Origin: Bacteroidota bacterium
GTDB lineage: Bacteria > Bacteroidota > Bacteroidia > M30B66
Assembly: GCA_020438185.1 (NCBI GenBank)
Contig: JAGQVC010000020.1
Span: 1-11,377 of the forward strand
Length of the DNA: 11,377 bases
Reading direction: 5' to 3'
Shown: one piece after another, positions 1 through 6,368 of the stretch
How the letters are laid out: each line of letters begins with the position of its first letter
Numbering within the stretch: position 1 is the first letter of the stretch
Made by a program: the position numbers and the translations under genes
Notes under the pieces: generated by a model
Told to the model about the DNA's origin: nothing
What the model saw: the letters and a program-made list of their open reading frames with translations, nothing else
The model's database searches: none

Positions 1-29
1 AACATGATACTCAATAACGTAAACGTGCT

Positions 30-37
30 TATTTTTG
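30..37 (+). promoter_or_regulatory. Possible Bacteroidota -7 promoter box (TATTTTTG)
   Basis: TATTTTTG matches the Bacteroidota -7 consensus TAnnTTTG and lies about 58 bases upstream of the TTG start of the cysteine-cluster gene. I see no good TTTG/TTG element 19-21 bases upstream, so only half of a promoter is visible, and the sequence before position 1 is missing. A transcript from here would begin near 43-45 and carry a leader of roughly 50 bases. Confidence 0.35.
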
Positions 38-95
38 TGTGCGATGCCAAAAATACAATGGCACGCAGAAAAATTTAACGATTCCTTAAGAAAAC

Positions 96-593
96 TTGTC
101 AACAACAAACTCAGGACAAATCCGCCTGGAAGGCGAGAAAAGAAAAAAGGCCAATAAAAAGCTAATAACCAGCCTGAAACAAAGAACGCCCGGCAACCTT
201 GATAACCAGGTACATGCGCTGCATGAGGAAGTATTTGCTGCGACAGATTGCCTCGATTGCGCCAATTGCTGCAAAACAACCAGTCCGGCTGTTTACGAGA
301 CCGATATTGACCGATTGTCGAAAGCACTTCGGATGAAACCATCCGAAGTGATAGCAAAATATTTGAAGCGGGACGACGAAGGTGACTGGATCATGAATGC
401 CAGCCCCTGCCCTTTTCTACTCGAGGATAATCGTTGCAGTGTTTACGAAGACCGCCCGCGCGCCTGCCGGACCTATCCCCATACCGACCGAAAAAAAGTT
501 GCCCAGCTTCTCGATTTAACTTACCGCAATAGCTTCATTTGTCCTGCAGTGCAGCAAATTCTGCAAAAACTCGAATTGAGTCTTTTAAAATAA
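96..593 (+). CDS. YkgJ-family cysteine-cluster protein (putative metal/Fe-S cluster binding)
   Basis: A 165-residue soluble protein of the YkgJ/UPF0153 family, a presumed zinc or iron-sulfur binding group whose biochemical role is unsettled. The diagnostic CxxCxxCC cluster is present (C52, C55, C58, C59 within CLDCANCC). It is followed by C105 in the SPCPFL motif, C114 in the RCSVYEDRP motif, C124 in RACRTYP, and C149 near the C-terminus: eight cysteines in the family order. The N-terminal 30 residues are lysine-rich and there is no signal peptide, so it should be cytoplasmic. The start is TTG at 96. An in-frame stop at 87-89 excludes anything further upstream, and the next in-frame ATG (residue 80) would delete the cysteine cluster, so a non-ATG start is required. 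It is followed by 162 non-coding bases and seems to be a single-gene unit. Family assignment is firm; function is not. Confidence 0.9.
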   Translation: MSTTNSGQIRLEGEKRKKANKKLITSLKQRTPGNLDNQVHALHEEVFAATDCLDCANCCKTTSPAVYETDIDRLSKALRMKPSEVIAKYLKRDDEGDWIMNASPCPFLLEDNRCSVYEDRPRACRTYPHTDRKKVAQLLDLTYRNSFICPAVQQILQKLELSLLK

Positions 594-631
594 TTACGAA
601 CATAAATCAGCGCGCCAATTCTTAAACGCAC

Positions 632-693
632 AATTTACAATTCAGCTAGTCAGTCATTTAAGCCTTTTGTGTAGTTCCCGAATTGTGTAAATT
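632..693. repeat. Imperfect inverted repeat upstream of the ABC transporter gene
   Basis: The 12 bases at 632-643 (AATTTACAATTC) are the reverse complement of 680-693 (GAATTGTGTAAATT), except for a 2-base GT insertion in the right arm. The loop is 36 bases. No T-tract follows, so it is not a typical intrinsic terminator. It lies 63-124 bases upstream of the transporter start, where an operator or leader structure would be expected. Both arms are AT-rich, so chance occurrence is possible. Confidence 0.35.
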
Positions 694-700
694 ATCTGTA

Positions 701-716
701 TAGCTAGTTTTAGCTA
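701..716. repeat. Small perfect hairpin TAGCTA-GTTT-TAGCTA
   Basis: Two copies of the self-complementary hexamer TAGCTA flank a 4-base spacer, so the site can be read as a direct repeat or as a 6-bp hairpin with a tetraloop. It ends 39 bases before the transporter ATG. It could be a protein-binding site or may be coincidental. No clear TAnnTTTG box was found in this intergenic region; TAGTTTTA at 741-748 is the nearest match, with one mismatch. Confidence 0.25.
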
Positions 717-755
717 TTGAAATCGCAGAAGATAGTTTATTAGTTTTACCCTGAT

Positions 756-3700
756 ATGAACCGCAATGTTGTCAGGGCGCTGATTCGTCTTTTTGCAATT
801 GTTGGAAGTGATGTGCATACCAGTCGCTACGGGCGGCATGTGGTCGAACAATTCATTCTCCGGCTTGTAAGCCGGGATGACCTGAAGGAATACATGGATA
901 TTTTCGATAACCATGTTGCCAATCCTGCAGAAAAGGCCGAAATGCAGCGCGACAGTAAGAAAAGAGCATCTGCTTCGGTAAAAGTTCTTCGAATTTGCGC
1001 CTCGCTTAATGAAGAGCTGACTTATTCGCAGAAAGGTGTTGTATTTATGCGTCTTGCAGAATTCCTGAATGCAGACGGCGGTTTGAGTGAAAAAGATCTT
1101 GAATTCCTGAACACGGTTGCTGAAAGTTTTTATCTCGAAAACGAGCATTTCCACGAATGCATTGATTTCGTTACCGGTAGTGAAATTAATTCAGGTTCCG
1201 GATTCAGGGCTGTAATTTGTGGTGTATCACCTTCAGCCTCAACCATTCCGCACATCCGCTGGGATGGAGTTGATTGTGTGCTGCATGTATTCAAATTCCC
1301 TTCAGAAAATGTCATGTTTATCAGGGCAATTAATGATTGCGGAATTAGTTTAAACGGGCGAATAATTCTAAAACACGAAATCCTGCCTTTCTCAGTGGGT
1401 TCTGTTTTGCGTTCGGCTGTCGCCGGAAGTATTTATCACAGCGATGTTGCAGCATTGTTTCTCCAATCGGAAGGTAAAACGGGAATTGTTTTTTCGGCTC
1501 GTAATATTGAATTCAGTTTTAAAGGCGGCAATAAAGGATTACATAAACTCAGCTTCACCGAACGTTCAGGAAATCTGATTGGTATTATGGGTTCGAGTGG
1601 CGCCGGCAAATCAACCTTGCTTAATGTATTAAATGGTAACGAATTACCCACCTCCGGCAAGGTTTTAATTAATGGTTACGATTTGCATGATCCGGAAACA
1701 ACTACCAAGGGACTGATCGGGTACGTTTCGCAGGATGATTTGCTGATTGCCGAGCTTACCGTTTTTGAGAATTTATGGTTTAACGCCTGTCTTTGTTATG
1801 CCAATTCATCAAAAATGGAAAGGCTAAGGAAAGTTTATCAAACACTTGAGCAACTTGGTCTTACCGAAATAAGGAATTTAAGGGTTGGCGATTCGCTCAA
1901 CAAAACAATCAGCGGGGGACAAAGAAAACGATTAAATATTGCGCTGGAATTATTGCGCGAACCACCGGTATTATTTGTTGATGAACCTACGTCAGGACTA
2001 AGTTCCAGAGACTCAGAGCATATTATGAATTTGCTCAAGGAACTGTCTCTGAAAGGAAAACTAATTTTCGTCGTAATTCACCAGCCTTCGTCTGATATTT
2101 TTAAGATGTTCGACAGGCTGGTTTTACTGGACACAGGAGGTTATCCGGTTTATTATGGCAATCCGGTTGATGCGGTGCCTTACGTGAAGGAAATTGCCAA
2201 TCATGTTAGTGCTGTTCAGGGCGAATGTCATGTTTGCGGTAATATTAATCCCGAACAACTATTCGACATTATTGAGGATCAGGAGGTTGACGAATATGGT
2301 AGAACATTAAATAAACGTAAAATAACACCTAAAGAGTGGAACCTGTTTTACAAACGAAGCAGACCTGAGAATACTGATAAAAGCTCTGAACAAACCGACC
2401 TGCCGGATGCACAGTTTAAACGTCCGGGCAAACCGGGGCAATTTCTGATATACTGCAAAAGAGATGTTTTAAGAAAAATTAAAAACACGCAATATTTATT
2501 GATCAGCCTTCTGGAAGCCCCTGTTTTGGCTTTCATTATGGCTTATTTATTAAGGTATTCGGCCGGCGAATCTTATAGTCTTTACGATAATCTTAATATT
2601 CCTGCCTATTTACTCGTTTGCGTTATTTCGGCTCTGTTTTTTGGATTAACAGTAAGTGCCGAAGAAATTTTTCGTGATCGCGGAATACTCAGGCGGGAGA
2701 AATTTCTGAACCTGAGCCGTGGCAGTTACCTGCTTTCCAAAATTTCGGTATTATTTGCATTGTCGGCTGTTCAAACTGTATTATTCGTGCTGGTGGGTCA
2801 CCTTACAATAGGATTCAGGGAATTATTTTTCAGCGACTGGCTTATTTTATTCAGCACGGCCTGTTTTGCCAATTTGTTAGGTCTCAATATTTCATCTGCC
2901 TTTAACAGTGCAGTTACCATATATATTTTAATTCCTGTTTTAATTATTCCGCAATTGCTGCTTAGCGGGCTCATGGTCAGGTACGATCAGTTAAATCCCG
3001 CCCTTCGGGCTGATGCTGACCGCGTGCCGGTTTCGGCAGATCTGATGACATCGCGCTGGGCTTACGAAGCCCTGGCTGTTAATCATTTTATGAATAACCG
3101 GGCCGAGTATCCGGTTTTTGAAACCGACCGTATTATTTCAAATTCCAATTACATGCACCATTACTGGATTCCCAAAATGGAATCAATGCTTGCCGGAATT
3201 GAAGAGCCGGCTAATGCCGGTTTGTTAATGCATGAAATTGCAAGAATGAACCGGACCGGTCATTACAACACGTACCCAAATCCGGAAAATATTGTCAATC
3301 AACCACTACGCGAATACAATCGGATAGCTGATTATCTGGCTAAAGTTAAGAAGCTAACAGGTAGCCGGGAAATTAAAGCCCGGCTTCAAAAAGATGAAAT
3401 TGTCGAATCTTTTGGTGGTGAATATTCGGCAATGGTTAAAAAGTACACCAATAACCAGTTAAGCAGGCTTGTTTTAAGGCAAGATCAATTCACCAAAATT
3501 ATTGAACAGATGAGGCGCCCTGCCCTGATTCGGAATTTTGAACCTGTATTTGAATACAGCGACAAAAGTGGTTTGTTCAGGGGGACATTTTATGCGTCTG
3601 AAAAGCAGGTTTTCGGTCGCACTTTTTCCACGCCATACGCAAACATTCTTGTAATCTGGTTAATTACAATTTTAATGGCGGTGTTGCTTTATTTTGATGG

Positions 3701-3767
3701 ATTAAATTTCGTCCTGAACCGGGATTACGAATTTCTTAAAAAGCTTCGAAAAGTTCTCAGGCGCTAA
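756..3767 (+). CDS. TerB-like / ABC ATPase / ABC2 membrane fusion transporter (ABCG-like)
   Basis: A 1003-residue one-chain ABC half-transporter, expected in the inner membrane. Residues 1-140 are helical and resemble the TerB (tellurite-resistance-like) domain. Residues about 160-235 are beta-rich and end in a segment resembling the C-terminal half of an FHA domain (SLNGRI...LPFSVGSVLR), with the canonical phosphopeptide-binding residues not evident. The ATPase domain is complete: Walker A GSSGAGKS 279-286, Q-loop Q326, signature SGGQ 386-389, Walker B VLFVDE 405-410 and H-loop H442 (IHQPS, typical of ABCG/White proteins). A CxxC pair (C491, C494, then GN) sits just after the ATPase. Hydrophobic spans near 577-600, 614-636, 660-682, 690-712, 718-740 and 961-980 give six TM helices, with a roughly 220-residue domain between the last two. 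The domain order recalls FHA-ABC-ABC2 proteins such as mycobacterial Rv1747. Export is likelier than import; the substrate is unknown. Its 3' end overlaps the opposing siaC-like gene by 11 bp. Confidence 0.9.
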   Translation: MNRNVVRALIRLFAIVGSDVHTSRYGRHVVEQFILRLVSRDDLKEYMDIFDNHVANPAEKAEMQRDSKKRASASVKVLRICASLNEELTYSQKGVVFMRLAEFLNADGGLSEKDLEFLNTVAESFYLENEHFHECIDFVTGSEINSGSGFRAVICGVSPSASTIPHIRWDGVDCVLHVFKFPSENVMFIRAINDCGISLNGRIILKHEILPFSVGSVLRSAVAGSIYHSDVAALFLQSEGKTGIVFSARNIEFSFKGGNKGLHKLSFTERSGNLIGIMGSSGAGKSTLLNVLNGNELPTSGKVLINGYDLHDPETTTKGLIGYVSQDDLLIAELTVFENLWFNACLCYANSSKMERLRKVYQTLEQLGLTEIRNLRVGDSLNKTISGGQRKRLNIALELLREPPVLFVDEPTSGLSSRDSEHIMNLLKELSLKGKLIFVVIHQPSSDIFKMFDRLVLLDTGGYPVYYGNPVDAVPYVKEIANHVSAVQGECHVCGNINPEQLFDIIEDQEVDEYGRTLNKRKITPKEWNLFYKRSRPENTDKSSEQTDLPDAQFKRPGKPGQFLIYCKRDVLRKIKNTQYLLISLLEAPVLAFIMAYLLRYSAGESYSLYDNLNIPAYLLVCVISALFFGLTVSAEEIFRDRGILRREKFLNLSRGSYLLSKISVLFALSAVQTVLFVLVGHLTIGFRELFFSDWLILFSTACFANLLGLNISSAFNSAVTIYILIPVLIIPQLLLSGLMVRYDQLNPALRADADRVPVSADLMTSRWAYEALAVNHFMNNRAEYPVFETDRIISNSNYMHHYWIPKMESMLAGIEEPANAGLLMHEIARMNRTGHYNTYPNPENIVNQPLREYNRIADYLAKVKKLTGSREIKARLQKDEIVESFGGEYSAMVKKYTNNQLSRLVLRQDQFTKIIEQMRRPALIRNFEPVFEYSDKSGLFRGTFYASEKQVFGRTFSTPYANILVIWLITILMAVLLYFDGLNFVLNRDYEFLKKLRKVLRR

Positions 3768-4140
3768 TTTTAATCATTTCGAATGGGACCTTGATGATAG
3801 CCTGATAATCTTCTCCGGCTTCAAGCATATCCTCATCATCTTCTTCGTAATACCATAAAACCTTCACTTTTGAGCGGCCGGACAAATTAAGGCTCTGAAG
3901 TTTCTTTAGAATATCAAGAACACATTTAGAGGAGCTTGTATTGAAATACTCCAATTGAATATGGAGTGCGGTGTCAGATTTTGGTTGAAGGGAATATTCA
4001 TCAATCCATTGAAAAACCGGATTATAAAACTCGATTGAATTTTCCGGAATGGACCGACCTTTTAACTCCAGTTTTCCTGAATTCTGATCCAGCTTCACTT
4101 CGGGAGTTTTAGCCGTCATTTCAATGTTAACGTCTTGCAT
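3757..4140 (-). CDS. SiaC-family regulatory phosphoprotein (DUF1987)
   Basis: A 127-residue cytoplasmic protein matching the SiaC/DUF1987 family by the TPEV motif near residue 12, the KGRSIPEN segment, FYNPVFQWIDEY (about 38-49) and the diagnostic YFNTSSSK stretch (65-72). In Pseudomonas aeruginosa SiaC, the Thr of the equivalent NTSS motif is phosphorylated by the SiaB kinase and dephosphorylated by SiaA, which controls binding to the diguanylate cyclase SiaD; here the candidate residue is T68. A strongly acidic EEDDEDMLEAGED stretch follows near 99-111. It is the last gene of a minus-strand operon. Its ATG begins one base after the stop of the SiaB-like gene (TGA-T-ATG), which suggests translational coupling. 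Its 3' end overlaps the converging transporter gene. The output partner is unknown, as no SiaD-like cyclase lies in the window. Confidence 0.9.
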   Translation of the reverse strand: MQDVNIEMTAKTPEVKLDQNSGKLELKGRSIPENSIEFYNPVFQWIDEYSLQPKSDTALHIQLEYFNTSSSKCVLDILKKLQSLNLSGRSKVKVLWYYEEDDEDMLEAGEDYQAIIKVPFEMIKISA

Positions 4141-4141
4141 A

Positions 4142-4681
4142 TCAAGGTGTAATTGTAATAATTAAGCTAAAAAAAGCGAACTTTCCGTCAAGCTCCCTGA
4201 AATCATAAATGATTTTTTGACCAGATTTTCTGGCTATATCAATCATTCCAAGTCCTCCGCCTCCTTTTCCTGAATACTCTTCGTTATTAAGCGTATCCAT
4301 ATAAAAGGCCTTTAATTCATCCTTGCTCAGAGAATTAATTCTGTCGATTCTTCCTTTAACAGCCTCCACATTTTCATTAAGGATATAATTACCCGTAATA
4401 ATGCGGTAATTTCCATCAGTACTTCTTCCTATTAGAAACAGGGCGGTGTGATCGCCATTTTCTTCAGAAAGCCCGTCGTTGTGATGATATAAATTCTGCA
4501 AACATTCCACAAGAATATTATAGACCTTTTTTCGCAGCTTTGGTTCATCACCTGTATTATCCAGTTTGGATTCAAGGATATTTAAAATTGAAGTAAGCAG
4601 GTCTGATGTGATTTCACCTTTGAAAGACAGCATAATTTTGCCATCATCCATTTTCTCGTAGAAATCATAAATATCAAACAT
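4142..4681 (-). CDS. SiaB-family protein kinase (DUF6272, GHKL-like)
   Basis: A roughly 179-residue cytoplasmic protein of the SiaB family (DUF6272), atypical kinases with a GHKL/HATPase fold. What shows this is the N-box-like ECLQNLYHHN (about 62-71 counting from the GTG start) and the glycine-rich nucleotide loop GKGGGGLGMIDIARKSG (141-157), within a short one-domain protein that lacks a DHp phospho-acceptor domain. By family knowledge the substrate is the SiaC-like protein encoded immediately downstream. I chose the ATG at 4681, which is preceded by the SD-like GGTGAG four bases upstream; an in-frame GTG at 4690 would add three residues. The gap to the upstream exported-protein gene is 24 bases from this ATG (15 from the GTG), consistent with one operon. 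No SpoIIE/PP2C phosphatase (SiaA-like) is visible nearby, so the reverse reaction must be encoded elsewhere. Confidence 0.87.
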   Translation of the reverse strand: MFDIYDFYEKMDDGKIMLSFKGEITSDLLTSILNILESKLDNTGDEPKLRKKVYNILVECLQNLYHHNDGLSEENGDHTALFLIGRSTDGNYRIITGNYILNENVEAVKGRIDRINSLSKDELKAFYMDTLNNEEYSGKGGGGLGMIDIARKSGQKIIYDFRELDGKFAFFSLIITITP

Positions 4682-4705
4682 GTTACTCACCGGGAACTCA
4701 ATTAA

Positions 4706-5209
4706 TTAAAACCCAGTGTCCAGACTGGCACGGCTTTCAAGCAGGAAACCTACGCAACCGTATAAAACCTTTTTCGAATTTTCGGCACTTGCCTCAGGCA
4801 GCTGCACCTCAACGGTGAGATTGATGCTGGAATCACAAATAAATTCAAATTCCGTAGCATTTTCATCTTCACTATTAAACAATTCTTTTTTCGTTCTTGA
4901 ATCGTAAATTCTAAATGATAGTGCTCCACCCTGAAGAATTTTGTCTTCAGCGGTAAAAGTCATCCGGTAATCATATCCCTTGTGTGCAGTAAATGTAAGT
5001 TTCGACTTTTGAGCAGGACGAAACAGCGCATCTCTTGATTGAGAATTGTATTTATAATTAATGTCCTTTTTGGCAAACTTTGCATTTTTATGGTAATCCT
5101 GACACATTGAAGGTGCAGGTTCGGTTTCAGAAAGTTTTACCTGAGCATTAGCTGTTAGTGCCATAAAGCTCAACAAAACAGAAGCGACAATATATCGGGT
5201 CGAAATCAT
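4706..5209 (-). CDS. Small exported protein of unknown function
   Basis: A 167-residue protein with a clear Sec signal peptide: basic start, hydrophobic core at about 7-19, and an AxA site (ALTANA-Q) giving cleavage after A22 with Gln at +1, a frequent Bacteroidota pattern. The mature part alternates short beta-type strands (KLTFTAHKGYDYRMTFTAED, SFRIYDSRT, FEFICDSSINLTVEVQLP) and ends in YGCVGFLLES, suggesting a compact beta-sandwich. Cysteines are C36, C125 and C152; two could form a disulfide after export. I recall similar exported hypothetical proteins in Bacteroidota but know no function. It is second in the operon: 23 bases after the lipoprotein gene and just before the SiaB-like kinase. 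AAAGGA abuts its ATG directly, an unusually short SD spacing. It is probably periplasmic and may report an envelope condition, but that is inference from position. Confidence 0.8.
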   Translation of the reverse strand: MISTRYIVASVLLSFMALTANAQVKLSETEPAPSMCQDYHKNAKFAKKDINYKYNSQSRDALFRPAQKSKLTFTAHKGYDYRMTFTAEDKILQGGALSFRIYDSRTKKELFNSEDENATEFEFICDSSINLTVEVQLPEASAENSKKVLYGCVGFLLESRASLDTGF

Positions 5210-5232
5210 TCCTTTTAGAATATTAATTAAAA

Positions 5233-6129
5233 TTAATTTGCCGTCTTTTGAGTAAGTGAATTCCTCACATCAGCAGCAGTAACTGTTAACTTTTTATAAT
5301 CGTCAGCATTCATCATTATCAATGTTTCGCTTCCGATTACCTTTCTTCCGTCCCTGTTGTTAACAGTGTCTTTAGGAGTTTCAGTTAAACTATTAAATAC
5401 TTCATGCAAGGGTGCAATACGATCTGCAATCTGTGCAACCCGCCCGTCTTCAGGATATTTATTCAAGTAAGAATATAAATTATCCATAGGGAATTTCTGA
5501 TCAGCAATTAGCTGAATGGCAGCACTGCCATCTTTATAACTATTTACCATGCGGGTACTCAGATAAATGCTCTCGGTAAGCCCGCCGGCAATAATCAAAG
5601 CCAGTGTTGATCCCTGTCCACTACTTTCGAGTGATGAAGTGGCATCATAAAAAACAGTGCTGGTAATTCTGTTAAGTGAATCAGTATTACCTAAATTATT
5701 CTCTATTTCCTTCATGGTTTGATCAGTCACAACAGAACTGATTCCCAGATCATCAGCCAATCGCTTCAGATTTTCAAAATATTTAAGAATATCAGCTTTC
5801 TGGTTGAAGTTGGAACAATAAAAAAGATCGGAGCAATAAACTCCAAAGTTTACCGCTTTTTCTGCAGAGGTTGTGTAATTGGAAATGTTTTCAGCCGGAT
5901 TCAGCAAATCCGACTTACCATTAACTCCAAGCGCCCTGAGACTGGCAAAAAAGTCTCCCGGGAGCGGAATCTGATAATACTCCTCAATAATCTGTTCACC
6001 TGTGTCTGCTGCAAGCGTGTCCGACATGTTATTGTGGTCGTCTTCACCACCTCCTCCGCAGGAAGTGAAAGAGATTGCTGCAAGCAGAACTGAAAAAAGA
6101 AATAAACTGTATGAGCCTGTTTTCTTCAT
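5233..6129 (-). CDS. Lipoprotein of unknown function (conserved Bacteroidota type)
   Basis: A 298-residue lipoprotein. The N-terminus has Lys2-Lys3, a hydrophobic core and a lipobox-like SFTSC giving lipidated C24; Phe at -3 is slightly non-standard. C24 is followed by GGGG and then acidic EDD, a context resembling the acid-rich surface-export signals of Bacteroidota lipoproteins, so outer-leaflet display is possible. After a short linker the body is mainly helical: an IPLP(GDFFASLRALG) segment at 54-68, LLNPAENISNYTTS about 75-88, NFGVYCSDLFYCSNF 94-108, LKRLADDLGIS 121-131, and ALIIAGGLTESIYLS 177-191. I recognise this series as typical of a widespread uncharacterised Bacteroidota lipoprotein group, from memory rather than search. 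It is the first gene of the four-gene operon with the SiaB/SiaC pair; a good bipartite promoter lies 34-65 bases upstream of the ATG. No enzymatic motif is visible. Confidence 0.82.
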   Translation of the reverse strand: MKKTGSYSLFLFSVLLAAISFTSCGGGGEDDHNNMSDTLAADTGEQIIEEYYQIPLPGDFFASLRALGVNGKSDLLNPAENISNYTTSAEKAVNFGVYCSDLFYCSNFNQKADILKYFENLKRLADDLGISSVVTDQTMKEIENNLGNTDSLNRITSTVFYDATSSLESSGQGSTLALIIAGGLTESIYLSTRMVNSYKDGSAAIQLIADQKFPMDNLYSYLNKYPEDGRVAQIADRIAPLHEVFNSLTETPKDTVNNRDGRKVIGSETLIMMNADDYKKLTVTAADVRNSLTQKTAN

Positions 6130-6162
6130 ATGGTTCCGGCTTGATTGTTTTTAGTGTTCGCA

Positions 6163-6194
6163 CAAACATACAAGGAAAATCTGCACCAATCAAA
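6163..6194 (-). promoter_or_regulatory. Bacteroidota bipartite promoter of the lipoprotein-siaBC operon
   Basis: On the minus strand TTTG (6194-6191) is followed, after exactly 20 bases, by TATGTTTG (6170-6163). This matches the Bacteroidota consensus TTTG-N19-21-TAnnTTTG for the primary sigma factor. Transcription would start near 6156-6158, leaving a leader of about 28 bases before the ATG at 6129. The upstream TTTG also belongs to a second -7-like box, TAAGTTTG (6198-6191), which lacks an obvious partner of its own. Confidence 0.72.
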
Positions 6195-6274
6195 CTTAAA
6201 TTTAAATCAGCACAATAACCCGACATGTCCAATAAATCGGGGGTTCGCAGAACAATCCCTGTTTTCCTTTTTTC

Positions 6275-6301
6275 TTTCATCCCGCCGCAGCGGGGATGAA
6301 A
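6275..6301. repeat. GC-rich palindrome in the divergent intergenic region
   Basis: TTTCATCCC (6275-6283) pairs perfectly with GGGATGAAA (6293-6301). The inner GC/GC pairs extend the stem to 11 bp with one bulged G and a CGCA loop. It has T-runs to its left and A-runs to its right, the wrong polarity for an intrinsic terminator on either strand. It sits between the operon promoter and the start of the large exported gene. It resembles REP-like short palindromes, and a related TCCCGC/GCGGGA hairpin occurs inside the neighbouring gene at 7178-7192. Confidence 0.55.
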
Positions 6302-6368
6302 ACTTGTGAAAAAGTATATGTGGCATTCTACCCTTTTAGCAAGCCGTTTACACTAACTTGCCTGCCCT

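Noticed and set aside
44..157. A 37-codon ATG-started reading frame right after the TATTTTTG box, overlapping the start of the cysteine-cluster gene
   Set aside because: It is in a different frame, very basic and low-complexity, resembles no family I know, and ends inside the confidently assigned gene. A start-codon frameshift in the cysteine-cluster gene was considered, but its own N-terminus already resembles the family.
3757..4690. Reading the SiaB/SiaC pair as an anti-sigma kinase with a STAS anti-sigma antagonist
   Set aside because: The small protein has the DUF1987 NTSS and GRSIPEN motifs rather than a STAS fold signature, and the kinase matches the SiaB/DUF6272 pattern better than RsbW/SpoIIAB.
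6044..6280. A 78-codon minus-strand frame upstream of the lipoprotein
   Set aside because: It overlaps the lipoprotein signal peptide in another frame, spans the bipartite promoter and has no recognisable protein character.
6275..6301. Intrinsic terminator for either flanking transcript
   Set aside because: The stem is good, but no T-tract follows it on either strand (A-rich downstream in both directions), and both flanking genes point away from it, so no transcript would need to end there.
6329..6336. TACCCTTT as the -7 box of the large exported-protein gene, with a TTG about 21 bases upstream; also TATATGTG at 6315-6322
   Set aside because: Each differs from TAnnTTTG at one or two positions and neither has a convincing -33 partner, so no promoter was called for this gene.
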